Shown here: piece by piece, positions 32,462 to 41,098 of the stretch | How the letters are laid out: each line of letters opens with the position of its first letter | Numbering within the stretch: the stretch's first letter is position 1 | Source of the DNA: Pseudalkalibacillus sp051842935 | GTDB taxonomy: Bacteria > Bacillota > Bacilli > Bacillales > Fictibacillaceae | DNA: 64,000 bases | Reading direction: 5' to 3' | NCBI RefSeq assembly: GCF_051842935.1 | Contig: NZ_JBPXRR010000001.1 | Span: forward strand, 2,170,001-2,234,000 | Position numbers and translations under genes: made by a program | The notes under the pieces: model-generated | The model's input: only the letters and a program-made list of their open reading frames with translations | The model's database searches: none | Told to the model about the DNA's origin: nothing

Positions 32462-34051
32462 TTACAGTGCGGTTTTATGTTGTTCTTCATATCGTTCTTT
32501 CACACTTGTGCCTTTCGTAAGCAAGCTGACCACAATGAAGACGATTGTGGATAATGGCAGTGCATAGAAGAGTGGGTCAATGTGTGTCCACGGGAATGCT
32601 AACAAGGCATCTTTTCCAAAAATCGCTTTGGATAACCCTAAAGCCGCTGATTCTTTTACATGGAGGAAGAGGAATCCTAAGATACTGACTGTAAAGCCAG
32701 TTATGACACTGTAGGTTGCCCCTGCTTTTGTCGCACCCTTCCAATAGAAAGCTCCAATCAATGCTGGTAAGAATGCGGCTCCACAAATACCGAACCAGAA
32801 TGCCGTTGCTGTGGCAATGACCCCGCCAGGTAAAATGTAAGCCAGGATGACTGCTGCAACCATTCCAAGTATGACTCCTACTCGAGATACGTTCATTTTC
32901 AGACCGAACAACTTGTTAATTCCCATCGTTTTCAAAATATCCTGACCAAACGCAGTCGCCTGAACATGGATCAATGACGAAACCGTTGATATGGTCGCGG
33001 ATAATAACGTCAGTGTGAAAAGATAGATGAACCAATCCGGCATAATGGCGTTGATGAATTTCGGAATGATCAAGTCCGTATTACCACCCGCAGCTGTTAA
33101 CGCAATCTCTCCTGATGTGTTGAAGAAATACAGGTTGCTCAATGGACCAATCGCAAACGCCGCTCCTGTCATGAACAAGATGAACACGCCACCAACCAAT
33201 ACGGAACGGTATAGTGCACGGTCGTCCTTCACCGTCATACAACGCATAGCAAGCTGTGGTTGAGCCAAAACACCGATTCCAACACCCATGATGATCGTGC
33301 TGACCATCGTCCACCAAAGTGGTGAACCTAACGCAGGCATGCTTGTCCATCCGAGATGCCCTCCATCAATAAGTGGCTGCGGGACCAAATCTTTCATCGC
33401 ACTTAATCCTCGATGACCTTCAATAAATCCACCAACAGCCTGGTAAGTGACGAACAAGAATATCGCCATCCCAACGAGCATGATGACAGCTCCGAACGCA
33501 TCGGTATACATGACCGCTTTAATTCCACCACTTATGACATAGAGGGCAATGATCAATGCTAAAATCAGCAACGCAATATTAAAATTCATCGCGAGAGACT
33601 CTTCCAAAAAACGTGCCCCACCAATCAAGACGATACTCGTATAAGCTGGCATCAGTACGAAAATCATCGCACCAGCAAAAACAGTAATAAAATTCGATTT
33701 ATACCTTTTTCCAAGTAAAGTCGGGAATGTCGAGGCATCCAATTCAATTGATAATCTTCGAATCTTCGTACCAAAAATCGCAAAAGCTACAAAGATTCCT
33801 AACACGATGTTCAGAAATGCGAGCCATAACAAGCCCATTCCAAATACACCTGCTGCACCACCGAATCCGATGATGGCTGAAGTACTGATGAACGTCGCGC
33901 CATAAGAAAGTGCCATAACGGCAGGATGGATATTTCGTCCCCCGACGAGATAATCTGCTTCAGTCGTCGTTTTTTTGTAGCCGTAATAAGCAAGTCCTGA
34001 CATGATTCCTATGTAAACAATACAAATCGGTATAAGGACAGCCAAGTTCAT
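32462..34051 (-). CDS. Sodium:solute symporter (SSS family)
   Basis: 529-residue membrane protein with about thirteen hydrophobic segments. It starts in a periplasm-facing helix and carries the family's A-D-Y-L-V-G-G-R-N-I loop after the first one. It belongs to the pantothenate/proline/acetate-type sodium symporters; the substrate cannot be told from sequence. A cre box lies upstream, suggesting uptake of a carbon source under CcpA control. Its ATG overlaps the stop of a 39-residue membrane protein gene. Confidence 0.88.
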   Translation of the reverse strand: MNLAVLIPICIVYIGIMSGLAYYGYKKTTTEADYLVGGRNIHPAVMALSYGATFISTSAIIGFGGAAGVFGMGLLWLAFLNIVLGIFVAFAIFGTKIRRLSIELDASTFPTLLGKRYKSNFITVFAGAMIFVLMPAYTSIVLIGGARFLEESLAMNFNIALLILALIIALYVISGGIKAVMYTDAFGAVIMLVGMAIFLFVTYQAVGGFIEGHRGLSAMKDLVPQPLIDGGHLGWTSMPALGSPLWWTMVSTIIMGVGIGVLAQPQLAMRCMTVKDDRALYRSVLVGGVFILFMTGAAFAIGPLSNLYFFNTSGEIALTAAGGNTDLIIPKFINAIMPDWFIYLFTLTLLSATISTVSSLIHVQATAFGQDILKTMGINKLFGLKMNVSRVGVILGMVAAVILAYILPGGVIATATAFWFGICGAAFLPALIGAFYWKGATKAGATYSVITGFTVSILGFLFLHVKESAALGLSKAIFGKDALLAFPWTHIDPLFYALPLSTIVFIVVSLLTKGTSVKERYEEQHKTAL

Positions 34052-34167
34052 TGTGAATCATCCCCTCCGCGGTTCCACATCACAGCCCCGAAGACGACAC
34101 AACCAACTGCTGCAAGGAGTGTTCCAATCCACGCAATCCCAACGATTCCATCTTCCATACCCAACAC
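34048..34167 (-). CDS. Symporter small accessory protein, 39 residues
   Basis: A short frame directly upstream of the symporter. It has one hydrophobic helix (G-I-V-G-I-A-W-I-G-T-L-L-A-A-V-G-C-V-V-F) and a charged tail (W-N-R-G-G-D-D-S-Q). The GTG at 34167 follows GGGGGA by seven bases; an ATG at 34158 is the other choice. Its TGA overlaps the symporter ATG in ATGA, so translation is coupled. Tiny one-helix partners of sodium symporters are known in Bacillus. Confidence 0.72.
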   Translation of the reverse strand: MLGMEDGIVGIAWIGTLLAAVGCVVFGAVMWNRGGDDSQ

Positions 34168-34192
34168 AATAACGTCCCCCAATCACAGAGTT

Positions 34193-34206
34193 TGTAAGCG
34201 CATTCA
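34193..34206 (-). promoter_or_regulatory. cre-like box of the symporter operon
   Basis: TGAATGCGCTTACA on the minus strand, one mismatch to the cre consensus, about 30 bases before the small accessory gene. The AT-rich spacer 34207-34452 holds no other clear element. Confidence 0.6.
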
Positions 34207-34452
34207 TTTTTAACGTAAAAGGAATGCTCAACTAAAAAAGATGACCACTTCTCTAATTCCTTTTCTGTCTACAATATTCCTTCCATTCAGACAATATTTT
34301 TCTCAATATTACAAATATTCTATAGGAGTATGGATGAAATATACATTTTATTTCCTCCACATAAACTTTATAAGTAAAATAAGTTTACCCTTTCCTTATA
34401 TGGGTTACATATTAACTGTCGACAAAAATAACCAATTAAGGAGAGGATTTTC

Positions 34453-34641
34453 ATGGCTGATCGTTACAAGACAGGAGAAAAAGCTCCAGCAAACGGAACG
34501 TATGAATTCGATGGTTTAGCAGATGGCAGAAAGAACAGCAATCCAACCGACGATGAAAAACATATCAAATTGGAAAGCGGAGAAACATTCCCTCCCCTTC
34601 GCTCCAGTCAAGAAACAGCTTACTGGAAGAAAACGAACTAA
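34453..34641 (+). CDS. yjzC: YjzC-like small protein
   Basis: 62-residue soluble protein. Y-K-T-G-E-K-A-P-A-N-G-T-Y near the N-terminus and G-E-T-F-P-P-L-R in the middle match the YjzC family of Bacillus, whose role is unknown. AAGGAGAGG precedes the ATG. It is a single gene ended by a strong terminator and is convergent with the coat protein operon. Confidence 0.75.
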   Translation: MADRYKTGEKAPANGTYEFDGLADGRKNSNPTDDEKHIKLESGETFPPLRSSQETAYWKKTN

Positions 34642-34653
34642 TATACCAATATA

Positions 34654-34692
34654 GTAAACCCTGGAGTCCAAGTACTCTAGGGTTTACTTTTC
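34654..34692. terminator. Bidirectional terminator, yjzC/coat operon
   Basis: GTAAACCCTGGAGT, a short loop, ACTCTAGGGTTTAC then TTTTC. It separates yjzC from the convergent coat protein gene. Confidence 0.88.
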
Positions 34693-34694
34693 AC

Positions 34695-35159
34695 TTAACA
34701 TTTCGGCTGTATCGGTAAAGGACGGTCTATTAACTTAGGACTAGCACACTGGATGGCGCAAAAGCGTTTCAGATCTACTTCAACACAAACATCCGTTTTT
34801 TCAAGACGAAACGTGTCGCATATGGAATCTGTTACACAACCATATTCATCTACAGATCTCAGCAAAGATAAGGTGGCGCAACATAAATGGGAATCGACCT
34901 CTTCAACTCGAAAAAAGTGGGTCAAGAAGCAACCATATCCTTCGTAAGATAAATCTCCGATGTCACCAAAAGCTTTGAACGTTTTGTCTTCACAGTTGAA
35001 CAAGATGATGGGAACAGTATCTTTGTCAGATGTTTTGTAGAATAAGGACTCATTCACGCAACCATTCTTTTTAAACTTATTCTGTAAGGCTTCAATTTTC
35101 TTCGCCGTTTGGCATACACAAGATGATTTCGGGCATGCATCGCGATCAAACAAGCTCAT
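34695..35159 (-). CDS. CotY/CotZ-like spore coat protein
   Basis: 154-residue cysteine-rich protein (about 13 cysteines) of the CotY/CotZ type, which in Bacillus self-assembles through disulfides in the outer spore layers. Visible: C-V-C-Q-T-A-K-K-I, a central beta-rich V-P-I-I-L-F-N-C-E-D-K-T-F-K-A-F-G-D-I-G and L-C-C-A-T-L-S-L-L. The ATG at 35159 follows GGGGG by seven bases and overlaps the upstream gene by 14 bases. Last gene of a three-gene operon with two ATP-grasp enzymes. Confidence 0.85.
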   Translation of the reverse strand: MSLFDRDACPKSSCVCQTAKKIEALQNKFKKNGCVNESLFYKTSDKDTVPIILFNCEDKTFKAFGDIGDLSYEGYGCFLTHFFRVEEVDSHLCCATLSLLRSVDEYGCVTDSICDTFRLEKTDVCVEVDLKRFCAIQCASPKLIDRPLPIQPKC

Positions 35160-36189
35160 CGTTTTTACCCCCTTTCGAGGTCTCATGTAAATAACAGGCA
35201 TAACGAATCATTGTTCTTGTGATGTCTGAATTAAGATTAAAGATCGGCGGAACTCCAGGTCGCCAATTCACTTCATAAAGCCAAATCTTCTCATGTTCAT
35301 CCAACCCAACATCCATTCCCAATTCGTCCAACGAGTCTTCATATAGACTATCGAAGTGCTTTGAAAACTGGAGTGCGAATTGCTCTAGCGTTCTTTTGAT
35401 ATTAAAATAATGCTCCCCGAATTCATATTTTAGAAACTTTGTGAGCTCTGACGTATATCCACCCTTGCTCAAGTTTGCTACAACACCTTCAACAGCGATT
35501 TGCGGATAGATCGTTGCTACAGTCCATTGGCCTTTCCCATTCTTTTGAGTATGAAGTCTAAGCGTATAGGCCAAACCTCCACGTGTTTTGCTTTGAATAA
35601 ATGGTTGAAAAAGAAAAGTAGTGTCTTTCATGAGATCTTTTAAAAATTCTTCTAACGCTTGTTTTGTCATAGTGTGTGAATCATGAAGTTCATTTACAGA
35701 GTAGTCCATTCCAGTTCTCTTAATATGAATGACATCATTTCCTTTATGACCAGTAACTGGTTTTACAATGATTTCAGGATGCATGCTCAGGTAACTTGTG
35801 ACTTCTTTTGGGCGCATGATTTCAAAGGATGGTATCAAGTATTGGGCATATTTCTGCGCGACCTTGATCCGCTCATAGACGCTGATCTTATCCCCGATCG
35901 CGTAGCTTGTAAAAGGAATTTCCGCCCTTAATTGATCAATGATATCTTGCTGTTTACTCGTATGAGCTGAACTAATGTTATAAATGACATCTGGAAATGA
36001 AACCGTCTTTTCAATCCATTCTCCACTTTCATATACCCATCCTAATATGGTCCTTTCACTCAAGTTCACTCTACCTGGTGAAAAAAAGACGAATTCTACA
36101 TCTTCCATTTTTGCTGCAGCAGCATACGAATAAGCTTTGTAAACAGTCTTAGGGTCTTTACGATGAGAAAGCATACCGACTGTAGTCAA
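35146..36189 (-). CDS. YheC/YheD-like coat-associated ATP-grasp protein
   Basis: 347 residues, ATP-grasp fold of the YheC/YheD family, reported as endospore coat-associated in Bacillus. ATP-grasp enzymes form amide or ester bonds through acyl phosphates. Visible: V-G-M-L at the N-terminus, the ATP-binding E-I-I-V-K-P-V-T-G-H-K-G and the metal-site L-Y-E-V-N-W-R-P-G. Acceptor and donor substrates unknown. It follows the other ATP-grasp gene by 24 bases and overlaps the coat protein gene, so all three are made together. Confidence 0.85.
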   Translation of the reverse strand: MTTVGMLSHRKDPKTVYKAYSYAAAAKMEDVEFVFFSPGRVNLSERTILGWVYESGEWIEKTVSFPDVIYNISSAHTSKQQDIIDQLRAEIPFTSYAIGDKISVYERIKVAQKYAQYLIPSFEIMRPKEVTSYLSMHPEIIVKPVTGHKGNDVIHIKRTGMDYSVNELHDSHTMTKQALEEFLKDLMKDTTFLFQPFIQSKTRGGLAYTLRLHTQKNGKGQWTVATIYPQIAVEGVVANLSKGGYTSELTKFLKYEFGEHYFNIKRTLEQFALQFSKHFDSLYEDSLDELGMDVGLDEHEKIWLYEVNWRPGVPPIFNLNSDITRTMIRYACYLHETSKGGKNDELV

Positions 36190-36213
36190 AATTGTCTCCC
36201 CTTCCTCTACTAC

Positions 36214-37434
36214 CTACAATGGTTCTAGGTGAAAACGGATTTCCTTTGATGCGTTCAAGGCATTTTGTTTGGCTTCTTCAATTGTCTTTCCTGTTGCGAT
36301 GATGTATCCGTACCGGTTTCCCATTGAAAGAGGAGGTCGTAGGAACATTCCTTTTCTTGGTTTAATATAGACTTTCTCCACTTCAGGACATCTAGACGCC
36401 CTCTTCTTACCAGTAACTTTCAAGAGTGTCCCTTTTTTATCAATCGTCAGATAATGCGTATAAACGGGTCTTGACCTTCTCTTATTTATGTTTGGATTGT
36501 CACCAAGATTTAGTTTGAGCGTTTCAGCTACTAGATTGATTCCAGTCGCTGCTTCAATCATGTCATTCATGGCTCCACCTGAAATTCTAGGATTGATTTC
36601 AATCAGCCTCCACTCACCTTGCACCAACCTTAATTCCAGATGACAAGCCCCGCTTCGCAACTTGAATGCAGCGATAATCTTGGAGATCGTTTCATCCAGA
36701 CTGTTCTTCAACTCTTCTTCAACAAGGGCGGGCAACACTGCATAACCTGTAATGATGAACCGTTTTCCGATTTGTATTTTTTGTTTGATGACTGCAATGG
36801 TATGAATGATTCCTCCATCTATCAGAATTTCTACTAGATATTGAGGACCTTCCAAATACTCTTCTACAAGAATTACCTCTTCTGGATAACGCTCAGAGAG
36901 TCGTTGAATAGCGTGTTGTATTTCTTCCATTCCTTTTGTCAGTATGACATCCTTCGAACCAGTGGAAGTAGGGGACTTTACAATCCAATTCCTTGTCAGA
37001 TCCAGCGTGTTGATGAATTCAAATATAGAATCTCCAGGATAATAGAATTTGGCATAAGGAGTGAGCCCCATCCCTGCTAAGACACGATGGGTTTCATACT
37101 TGTTCTCCATTTTACCTAGTGCTTCAACTGAAACATTGCAGACGCCATACTCATCTGCAAGTTCTGCGGCAAGATGGACATATGGATCGATAAAGCTTAC
37201 AATACTTTTGATTTCTCTCCCTTTTTGGGTTTGTTCTTTGAGGTGGAATCGTAATTCCTTTTTTGTAAAACGGCTGTAAATGATTTCATGAATATCCTCG
37301 AATTCTGTTCGTTGCTTGATGAACTTTTTTTGATTAGTTAGAAGTATTGTGAAGTATCCCATCTTCTCTGCAGCTCTTATAGCCTCTCGACTAGAACCTG
37401 ATTTATTAGTCCCAATAAAAACGATGGTCTGCAT
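36214..37434 (-). CDS. ATP-grasp ligase, carboxylase-like
   Basis: 406-residue ATP-grasp ligase similar to biotin-carboxylase and amino-acid ligases. The N-terminus has a Rossmann-like strand (T-I-V-F-I-G-T-N-K-S-G-S-S). The ATP loop is W-I-V-K-S-P-T-S-T-G-S-K-D-V, followed by E-E-Y-L-E-G-P-Q-Y and the metal-site R-L-I-E-I-N-P-R-I-S-G-G. A C-terminal domain resembles that of carboxylate-amine ligases. I infer peptide or amide formation, product unknown. First gene of the coat operon, with GGGGAGG before its ATG, and divergent from a secreted cyanophycinase. Confidence 0.83.
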   Translation of the reverse strand: MQTIVFIGTNKSGSSREAIRAAEKMGYFTILLTNQKKFIKQRTEFEDIHEIIYSRFTKKELRFHLKEQTQKGREIKSIVSFIDPYVHLAAELADEYGVCNVSVEALGKMENKYETHRVLAGMGLTPYAKFYYPGDSIFEFINTLDLTRNWIVKSPTSTGSKDVILTKGMEEIQHAIQRLSERYPEEVILVEEYLEGPQYLVEILIDGGIIHTIAVIKQKIQIGKRFIITGYAVLPALVEEELKNSLDETISKIIAAFKLRSGACHLELRLVQGEWRLIEINPRISGGAMNDMIEAATGINLVAETLKLNLGDNPNINKRRSRPVYTHYLTIDKKGTLLKVTGKKRASRCPEVEKVYIKPRKGMFLRPPLSMGNRYGYIIATGKTIEEAKQNALNASKEIRFHLEPL

Positions 37435-37863
37435 ATATTGCGGTTCCTCCCCTAAGAATTTCTTGCATACGGCCTTAAGTCATTACATAGGATGAGGAAC
37501 CTATCAGTTAAGTTCCTTTATTCATTGAAAATAGGTAGAAATCTACTAAACTATTACATATTATGTAAAATAGTGTAAATTATATGGTTTATATGGTTTT
37601 TATTTACATGTAAATAATAGGAAGTAGACGTCCTCAATTAAAAACTACAACAGCTCAATTTTAGCCTATATATAGGTATCCATCCCTCTGTCTTATTCTC
37701 AGTATGGGTTCTTTTCCGCTTATTAGGTTCTAATAGGTTCTCATTAATTCCGCACTTAAATGACAAGCCGTCAATAGATTCTTACTCTACTAACTATCAG
37801 AAAATTGGAACAAAACTTGCATGTTATTAACAAGAAGAATTCAAAAAAGAAGGAGAGATGGTC
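37435..37863. promoter_or_regulatory. Divergent ATP-grasp/cyanophycinase control region
   Basis: 430 bases, AT-rich. Two palindromes stand out: TTACATA-T-TATGTAA (37554-37568) and TATTTACATGTAAATA (37601-37616). GGTTCT occurs at 37707, 37726 and 37736, the last two 10 bases apart. A CATATAAT that could serve as a sigma-E -10 lies on the minus strand near 37582, but I cannot pair it with a sure -35. Confidence 0.5.
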
Positions 37864-39216
37864 TTGAATAGTCACAAGAAACTGGTTAGTAGTTTAGTAG
37901 TCGCTTTGCTTTTGTGTGCCGCAATCATTTTGCCACTCATGTTTCAAGATGGTGTACAAGTAAGTGCAGGAACAACTAATGAGAAAGGATCCCTTGTCAT
38001 TGTTGGTGGCGCATTGTCACCGGATAACACTGAGGTATATTCAGCGTTCATTCAAAAAGCACAAGAACATCAAAACGAAGACATGTCCAAAATTAAAATC
38101 GGTATTCTTCCCACTGCAAGCTCCAGTCCGATTCAAAGTGCGACGTCTTATAAAAAGGACTTCATTCACTATGGTGTCGCTGAACAAAACATTGATATCA
38201 TCCCTATTGCCGTTCGAGACGATTCTTCAACGGAAGAAGATGAATCCACATGGAAAGACAATGCAAATGACCCTGAACTTGCTCGCCAGATGCAACAATA
38301 CGATGCCATATGGTTTGTGGGCGGGGACCAGCTCCGTTATACCGACACACTTTTAACTGAGAAGAAGGAAGACACTCCTGTGTTAACCGCTATCCGAAAC
38401 CTGTATCAAGATGGGGCTGTGCTTGGAGGCACAAGTGCTGGTGCTGCCATAATGAGTGATCCAATGATTGGAGCTGGGACAAGCCTAGGTGCTCTGAACG
38501 AAGGTGCTACCAAGAGAGATAATTATGATGATTCTGATGACAACAGGGTCTTCTTGACGAAAGGTCTAGGATTTTTCGAGCTTGGGATGGTCGATCAACA
38601 TTTCCTGGAGCGAGGACGATTTGGACGTATAATCGTGGGAGCCTGGGAAGCGGGTAAAGCTTATGGCTTCGGAATCGAAGAAAACAGTGCGATGATCGTC
38701 GATAATCGAAAGAAAACCATTCAGGTTGTTGGCGAAAGCGGACTTATTATCATAGACTTGGCTGACGCAAAGAAAGGTTCAAAATATCCAGCACAAATGC
38801 AAGATGTGAAACTCAGTTACATTGAAAAAGGTGATCAATACCATTGGGATACAAAAACTTTTGACATCATTAAGGGAAAATCCCTCATTGAAAACCCGTA
38901 CTATCCGCCAAACTCAACCAACACAGGGATTTTTGAAGCAGATGCCTTAAAACAAGTGATGACCTACGATCTTGTTGACAACGAAGCAACCGAAGCGGAT
39001 GCTCTCGGTTTTGAGATGATAAATGAAAATCGAGGTGAAGGATTCAAGCTAACATTCCGTGAAGCATCTGAAACATCCGGTTATTGGGGCAAGATCAATG
39101 GCGAAGAGTCTTATGCTGCACTCAATGTTATGCTGGATATAAACCCTATGAAGATTAAACTAAAGGTAAAAGAAGCTCGCTCGAAGGATCTTGTTCCTTT
39201 TGGATCGGATCGTTAA
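37864..39216 (+). CDS. Secreted cyanophycinase-like S51 peptidase
   Basis: 450-residue serine peptidase of family S51. Cyanophycinases cut the beta-Asp-Arg polymer cyanophycin to dipeptides. A signal peptide or anchor (about 7-30) begins the protein. The nucleophile is S191 in G-G-T-S-A-G-A-A-I-M, with D-Q-H246-F-L-E-R-G-R-F-G-R as the family's second motif. The best start is the TTG at 37864, eight bases after AAGGAG; the ATG at 37858 is too close. Bacillaceae rarely make cyanophycin, so the real substrate may be another isopeptide. Divergent from the ATP-grasp operon. Confidence 0.85.
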   Translation: MNSHKKLVSSLVVALLLCAAIILPLMFQDGVQVSAGTTNEKGSLVIVGGALSPDNTEVYSAFIQKAQEHQNEDMSKIKIGILPTASSSPIQSATSYKKDFIHYGVAEQNIDIIPIAVRDDSSTEEDESTWKDNANDPELARQMQQYDAIWFVGGDQLRYTDTLLTEKKEDTPVLTAIRNLYQDGAVLGGTSAGAAIMSDPMIGAGTSLGALNEGATKRDNYDDSDDNRVFLTKGLGFFELGMVDQHFLERGRFGRIIVGAWEAGKAYGFGIEENSAMIVDNRKKTIQVVGESGLIIIDLADAKKGSKYPAQMQDVKLSYIEKGDQYHWDTKTFDIIKGKSLIENPYYPPNSTNTGIFEADALKQVMTYDLVDNEATEADALGFEMINENRGEGFKLTFREASETSGYWGKINGEESYAALNVMLDINPMKIKLKVKEARSKDLVPFGSDR

Positions 39217-39224
39217 TTTCCATA

Positions 39225-39262
39225 CAGATAGGGGCTCATAATGATGAGCCCCTATCTTTTTT
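39225..39262. terminator. Terminator of the cyanophycinase gene
   Basis: AGATAGGGGCTCAT, a five-base loop, ATGAGCCCCTATCT then TTTTT. A perfect 14-bp stem. Confidence 0.93.
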
Positions 39263-39397
39263 ACTATAAACATCAAACAAGTAACGATATTCATCGTCTG
39301 TGTGAAACGTATGATCTGGTTTGTCATACTCAAAGACCGCCAACGACGAACATGCTAGAATAATGGTACACAGGATCAACAAATATAGGATAGCCAA
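39236..39397 (-). CDS. Possible 53-residue lipoprotein/membrane peptide
   Basis: AGGAGG lies eight bases before a TTG at 39397. The frame begins with a hydrophobic stretch (A-I-L-Y-L-L-I-L-C-T-I-I-L-A-C-S-S), either a lipobox L-A-C or a plain membrane helix. An acidic, aromatic tail (D-H-T-F-H-T-D-D-E-Y-R-Y) follows. The last codons run into the cyanophycinase terminator. Family unknown; the good ribosome site and the protein-like composition support it. Confidence 0.45.
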   Translation of the reverse strand: MAILYLLILCTIILACSSLAVFEYDKPDHTFHTDDEYRYLFDVYSKKDRGSSL

Positions 39398-39443
39398 AGT
39401 AATCTCCTCCTCATTATCGCGTTTTCAAGGTAAGCTTAATGTA

Positions 39444-39457
39444 TGAAACGCGTTTCA
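39444..39457. promoter_or_regulatory. Operator-like palindrome before the LacI-type gene
   Basis: TGAAACGCGTTTCA is a perfect 14-base palindrome 32 bases before the start of the LacI-type regulator, the position and form of an autoregulatory operator. It also lies in front of the divergent small gene. Confidence 0.65.
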
Positions 39458-39488
39458 GAGCAAGGAGAAACTGAAAAAGGGTGATCAA

Positions 39489-40448
39489 ATGCCAAATATT
39501 CGTGATATCGCCAAGCTTGCTGGTGTTTCCGTAACCACAGTGTCGAGAGTCCTCAACAATCAACCATACGTAAGTGAACAGAAAAAGCAAGCCGTTATGA
39601 GTGCCATTCAACAACATAATTATCAAAAAAACATTAACGCTGTTCACCTTAGTAAAGGGAAAACGTTCTTAGTCGGTGTTGTCATCCCCTTCTCCAACCA
39701 TCCCTATTTTGGATCTCTTGTGGAAGGAATTGCGGCAGAAGCGCTGAAAAACAATTATAAGCTTGTCCTTTTCCAATCGGATTATGACGTGGAGCGGGAA
39801 ATGGAAGCCCTCGACATGTTGAAACACAAACAGATCGATGCGTTGATCATCTGTTCAAGAATATCGGGTTGGGACGTCATTGAGCGTTACACAAGCTACG
39901 GGAAAATCGTGGTTTGTGAGGATGCCCGACAGAAAGAAGTATCTGCGACCTATGTTGATCATTATGCCAGTTTCACAAAAGCGTTGGACTATTTACATAA
40001 ACAAGGACACCGTGAGATTGGTTATTGCATCGGAAGAAGATCCGGCACAAACAGTCTCCAAAGAGAATCAGCTTACAGGGATTTTCTCAAACGAATAAAA
40101 GAATCTTACCGAAATGATTTTGTGTTCGATGAATGTTATAAAGTTGAGGATGGTGAACGAGTCGTTTCTTCACTTGTAAAAATGGAGAATCCTCCAACCG
40201 CTCTCTTGATTACGAGCGATCAAGTAGCTGCAGGAGTCGTTACCTGCTGTAAAGAACAGGGAATCTCCATTCCAGAGGACTTAGCGATTATCGGATTCGA
40301 TAATCAACCGATCGCCAAGCTGATGAATATTACTACGATTGACCTTCCTCTTGTAAAAGTTGGTCAACAATTGTTTGACCAAGCCATGACGGAGCAAGTC
40401 GCCCACATCGAAGTTCCGACAACGCTAATTGAACGCGAAACGGTATAA
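39489..40448 (+). CDS. LacI-family transcription regulator
   Basis: 319 residues. The N-terminal helix-turn-helix with hinge (I-R-D-I-A-K-L-A-G-V-S-V-T-T-V-S-R-V-L-N) is standard, followed by a periplasmic-binding-protein-like sugar domain (V-G-V-V-I-P-F-S-N, I-I-G-F-D-N-Q-P). Effector unknown. A perfect palindrome upstream is likely its own operator. No sugar transport genes adjoin, so its target, other than itself and the divergent small gene, is not evident. Confidence 0.9.
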   Translation: MPNIRDIAKLAGVSVTTVSRVLNNQPYVSEQKKQAVMSAIQQHNYQKNINAVHLSKGKTFLVGVVIPFSNHPYFGSLVEGIAAEALKNNYKLVLFQSDYDVEREMEALDMLKHKQIDALIICSRISGWDVIERYTSYGKIVVCEDARQKEVSATYVDHYASFTKALDYLHKQGHREIGYCIGRRSGTNSLQRESAYRDFLKRIKESYRNDFVFDECYKVEDGERVVSSLVKMENPPTALLITSDQVAAGVVTCCKEQGISIPEDLAIIGFDNQPIAKLMNITTIDLPLVKVGQQLFDQAMTEQVAHIEVPTTLIERETV

Positions 40449-40499
40449 TGTGAAACCCTCAAATTTTAGCGTACGTCTATGAGATAAAGGGGGATGAAT

Positions 40500-41078
40500 A
40501 TGAAAACTTTTTGGAGTTTACTATTCATATGTTTCATTACATTGGTTTCTCCATATGCAATCGGTCAGGCTACAAGTTGGGTGGAGTTGAAACCAGAAGT
40601 AGTTGTTGAACGAGCAGATGTGGTCGTCAAAGGGACATATGATTTTTCTTCAAAGCCTAAGACAAGCACCTTCATTTTTGGTGGATACGAGTTTAACATC
40701 AATGAAATTTATAAAGGAGAGACCACAAACCCTGAAATAGTGGGCATTGATGCAGCTGATGTCGGTTGGGCAGAAGATTTTCAGAATGACGGTGGTGAAT
40801 TCCTTCTGCTTTTAGAAAAAGTGGAAACAGCTGATTTCCTTGTACCTGTTGCTGGACCAAACGGGATGATTCAAGTTAAAAACGGTCAAGTTGAGGAATT
40901 TAATCAAGAAAGAAACGTATTTTTTCAGGAATACATCAATTCTAAACCTGTTGTAAAATCAACAACTACTTCTACAGTAAACCAATCCCACAATGCTAAT
41001 TGGTTTTACATAAGTCTTATCGTTGTACTCATTATTTCAGCATATCTACTAATAAGAAAAAAACGGACGCAATCTTAG
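40500..41078 (+). CDS. Secreted, C-terminally anchored protein, unknown
   Basis: 192 residues. Signal peptide at about 1-22 (F-W-S-L-L-F-I-C-F-I-T-L-V) and a C-terminal membrane helix followed by K-K-R, as in surface proteins held in the membrane. The central region is beta-rich (V-V-V-K-G-T-Y-D-F, E-F-L-L-L-L-E-K-V). I do not recognise the family. The ATG at 40500 is six bases after GGGGG; the in-frame ATG at 40494 is too close to it. It follows the LacI-type gene by 51 bases. Confidence 0.65.
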   Translation: MKTFWSLLFICFITLVSPYAIGQATSWVELKPEVVVERADVVVKGTYDFSSKPKTSTFIFGGYEFNINEIYKGETTNPEIVGIDAADVGWAEDFQNDGGEFLLLLEKVETADFLVPVAGPNGMIQVKNGQVEEFNQERNVFFQEYINSKPVVKSTTTSTVNQSHNANWFYISLIVVLIISAYLLIRKKRTQS

Positions 41079-41088
41079 CGTCCGTTTT
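41057..41088. terminator. Bidirectional terminator
   Basis: AAAACGGACGC-AATCTTA-GCGTCCGTTTT between the convergent surface protein and RDD genes; the stem overlaps the end of the former. Confidence 0.9.
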
Positions 41089-41098
41089 CCATTGTTTC

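Noticed and set aside
37441..37620. Sigma-E or sigma-K promoter for the coat operon
   Set aside because: CATATAAT on the minus strand could be a sigma-E -10, but no convincing -35 is at the right distance, so it is not listed as a promoter.
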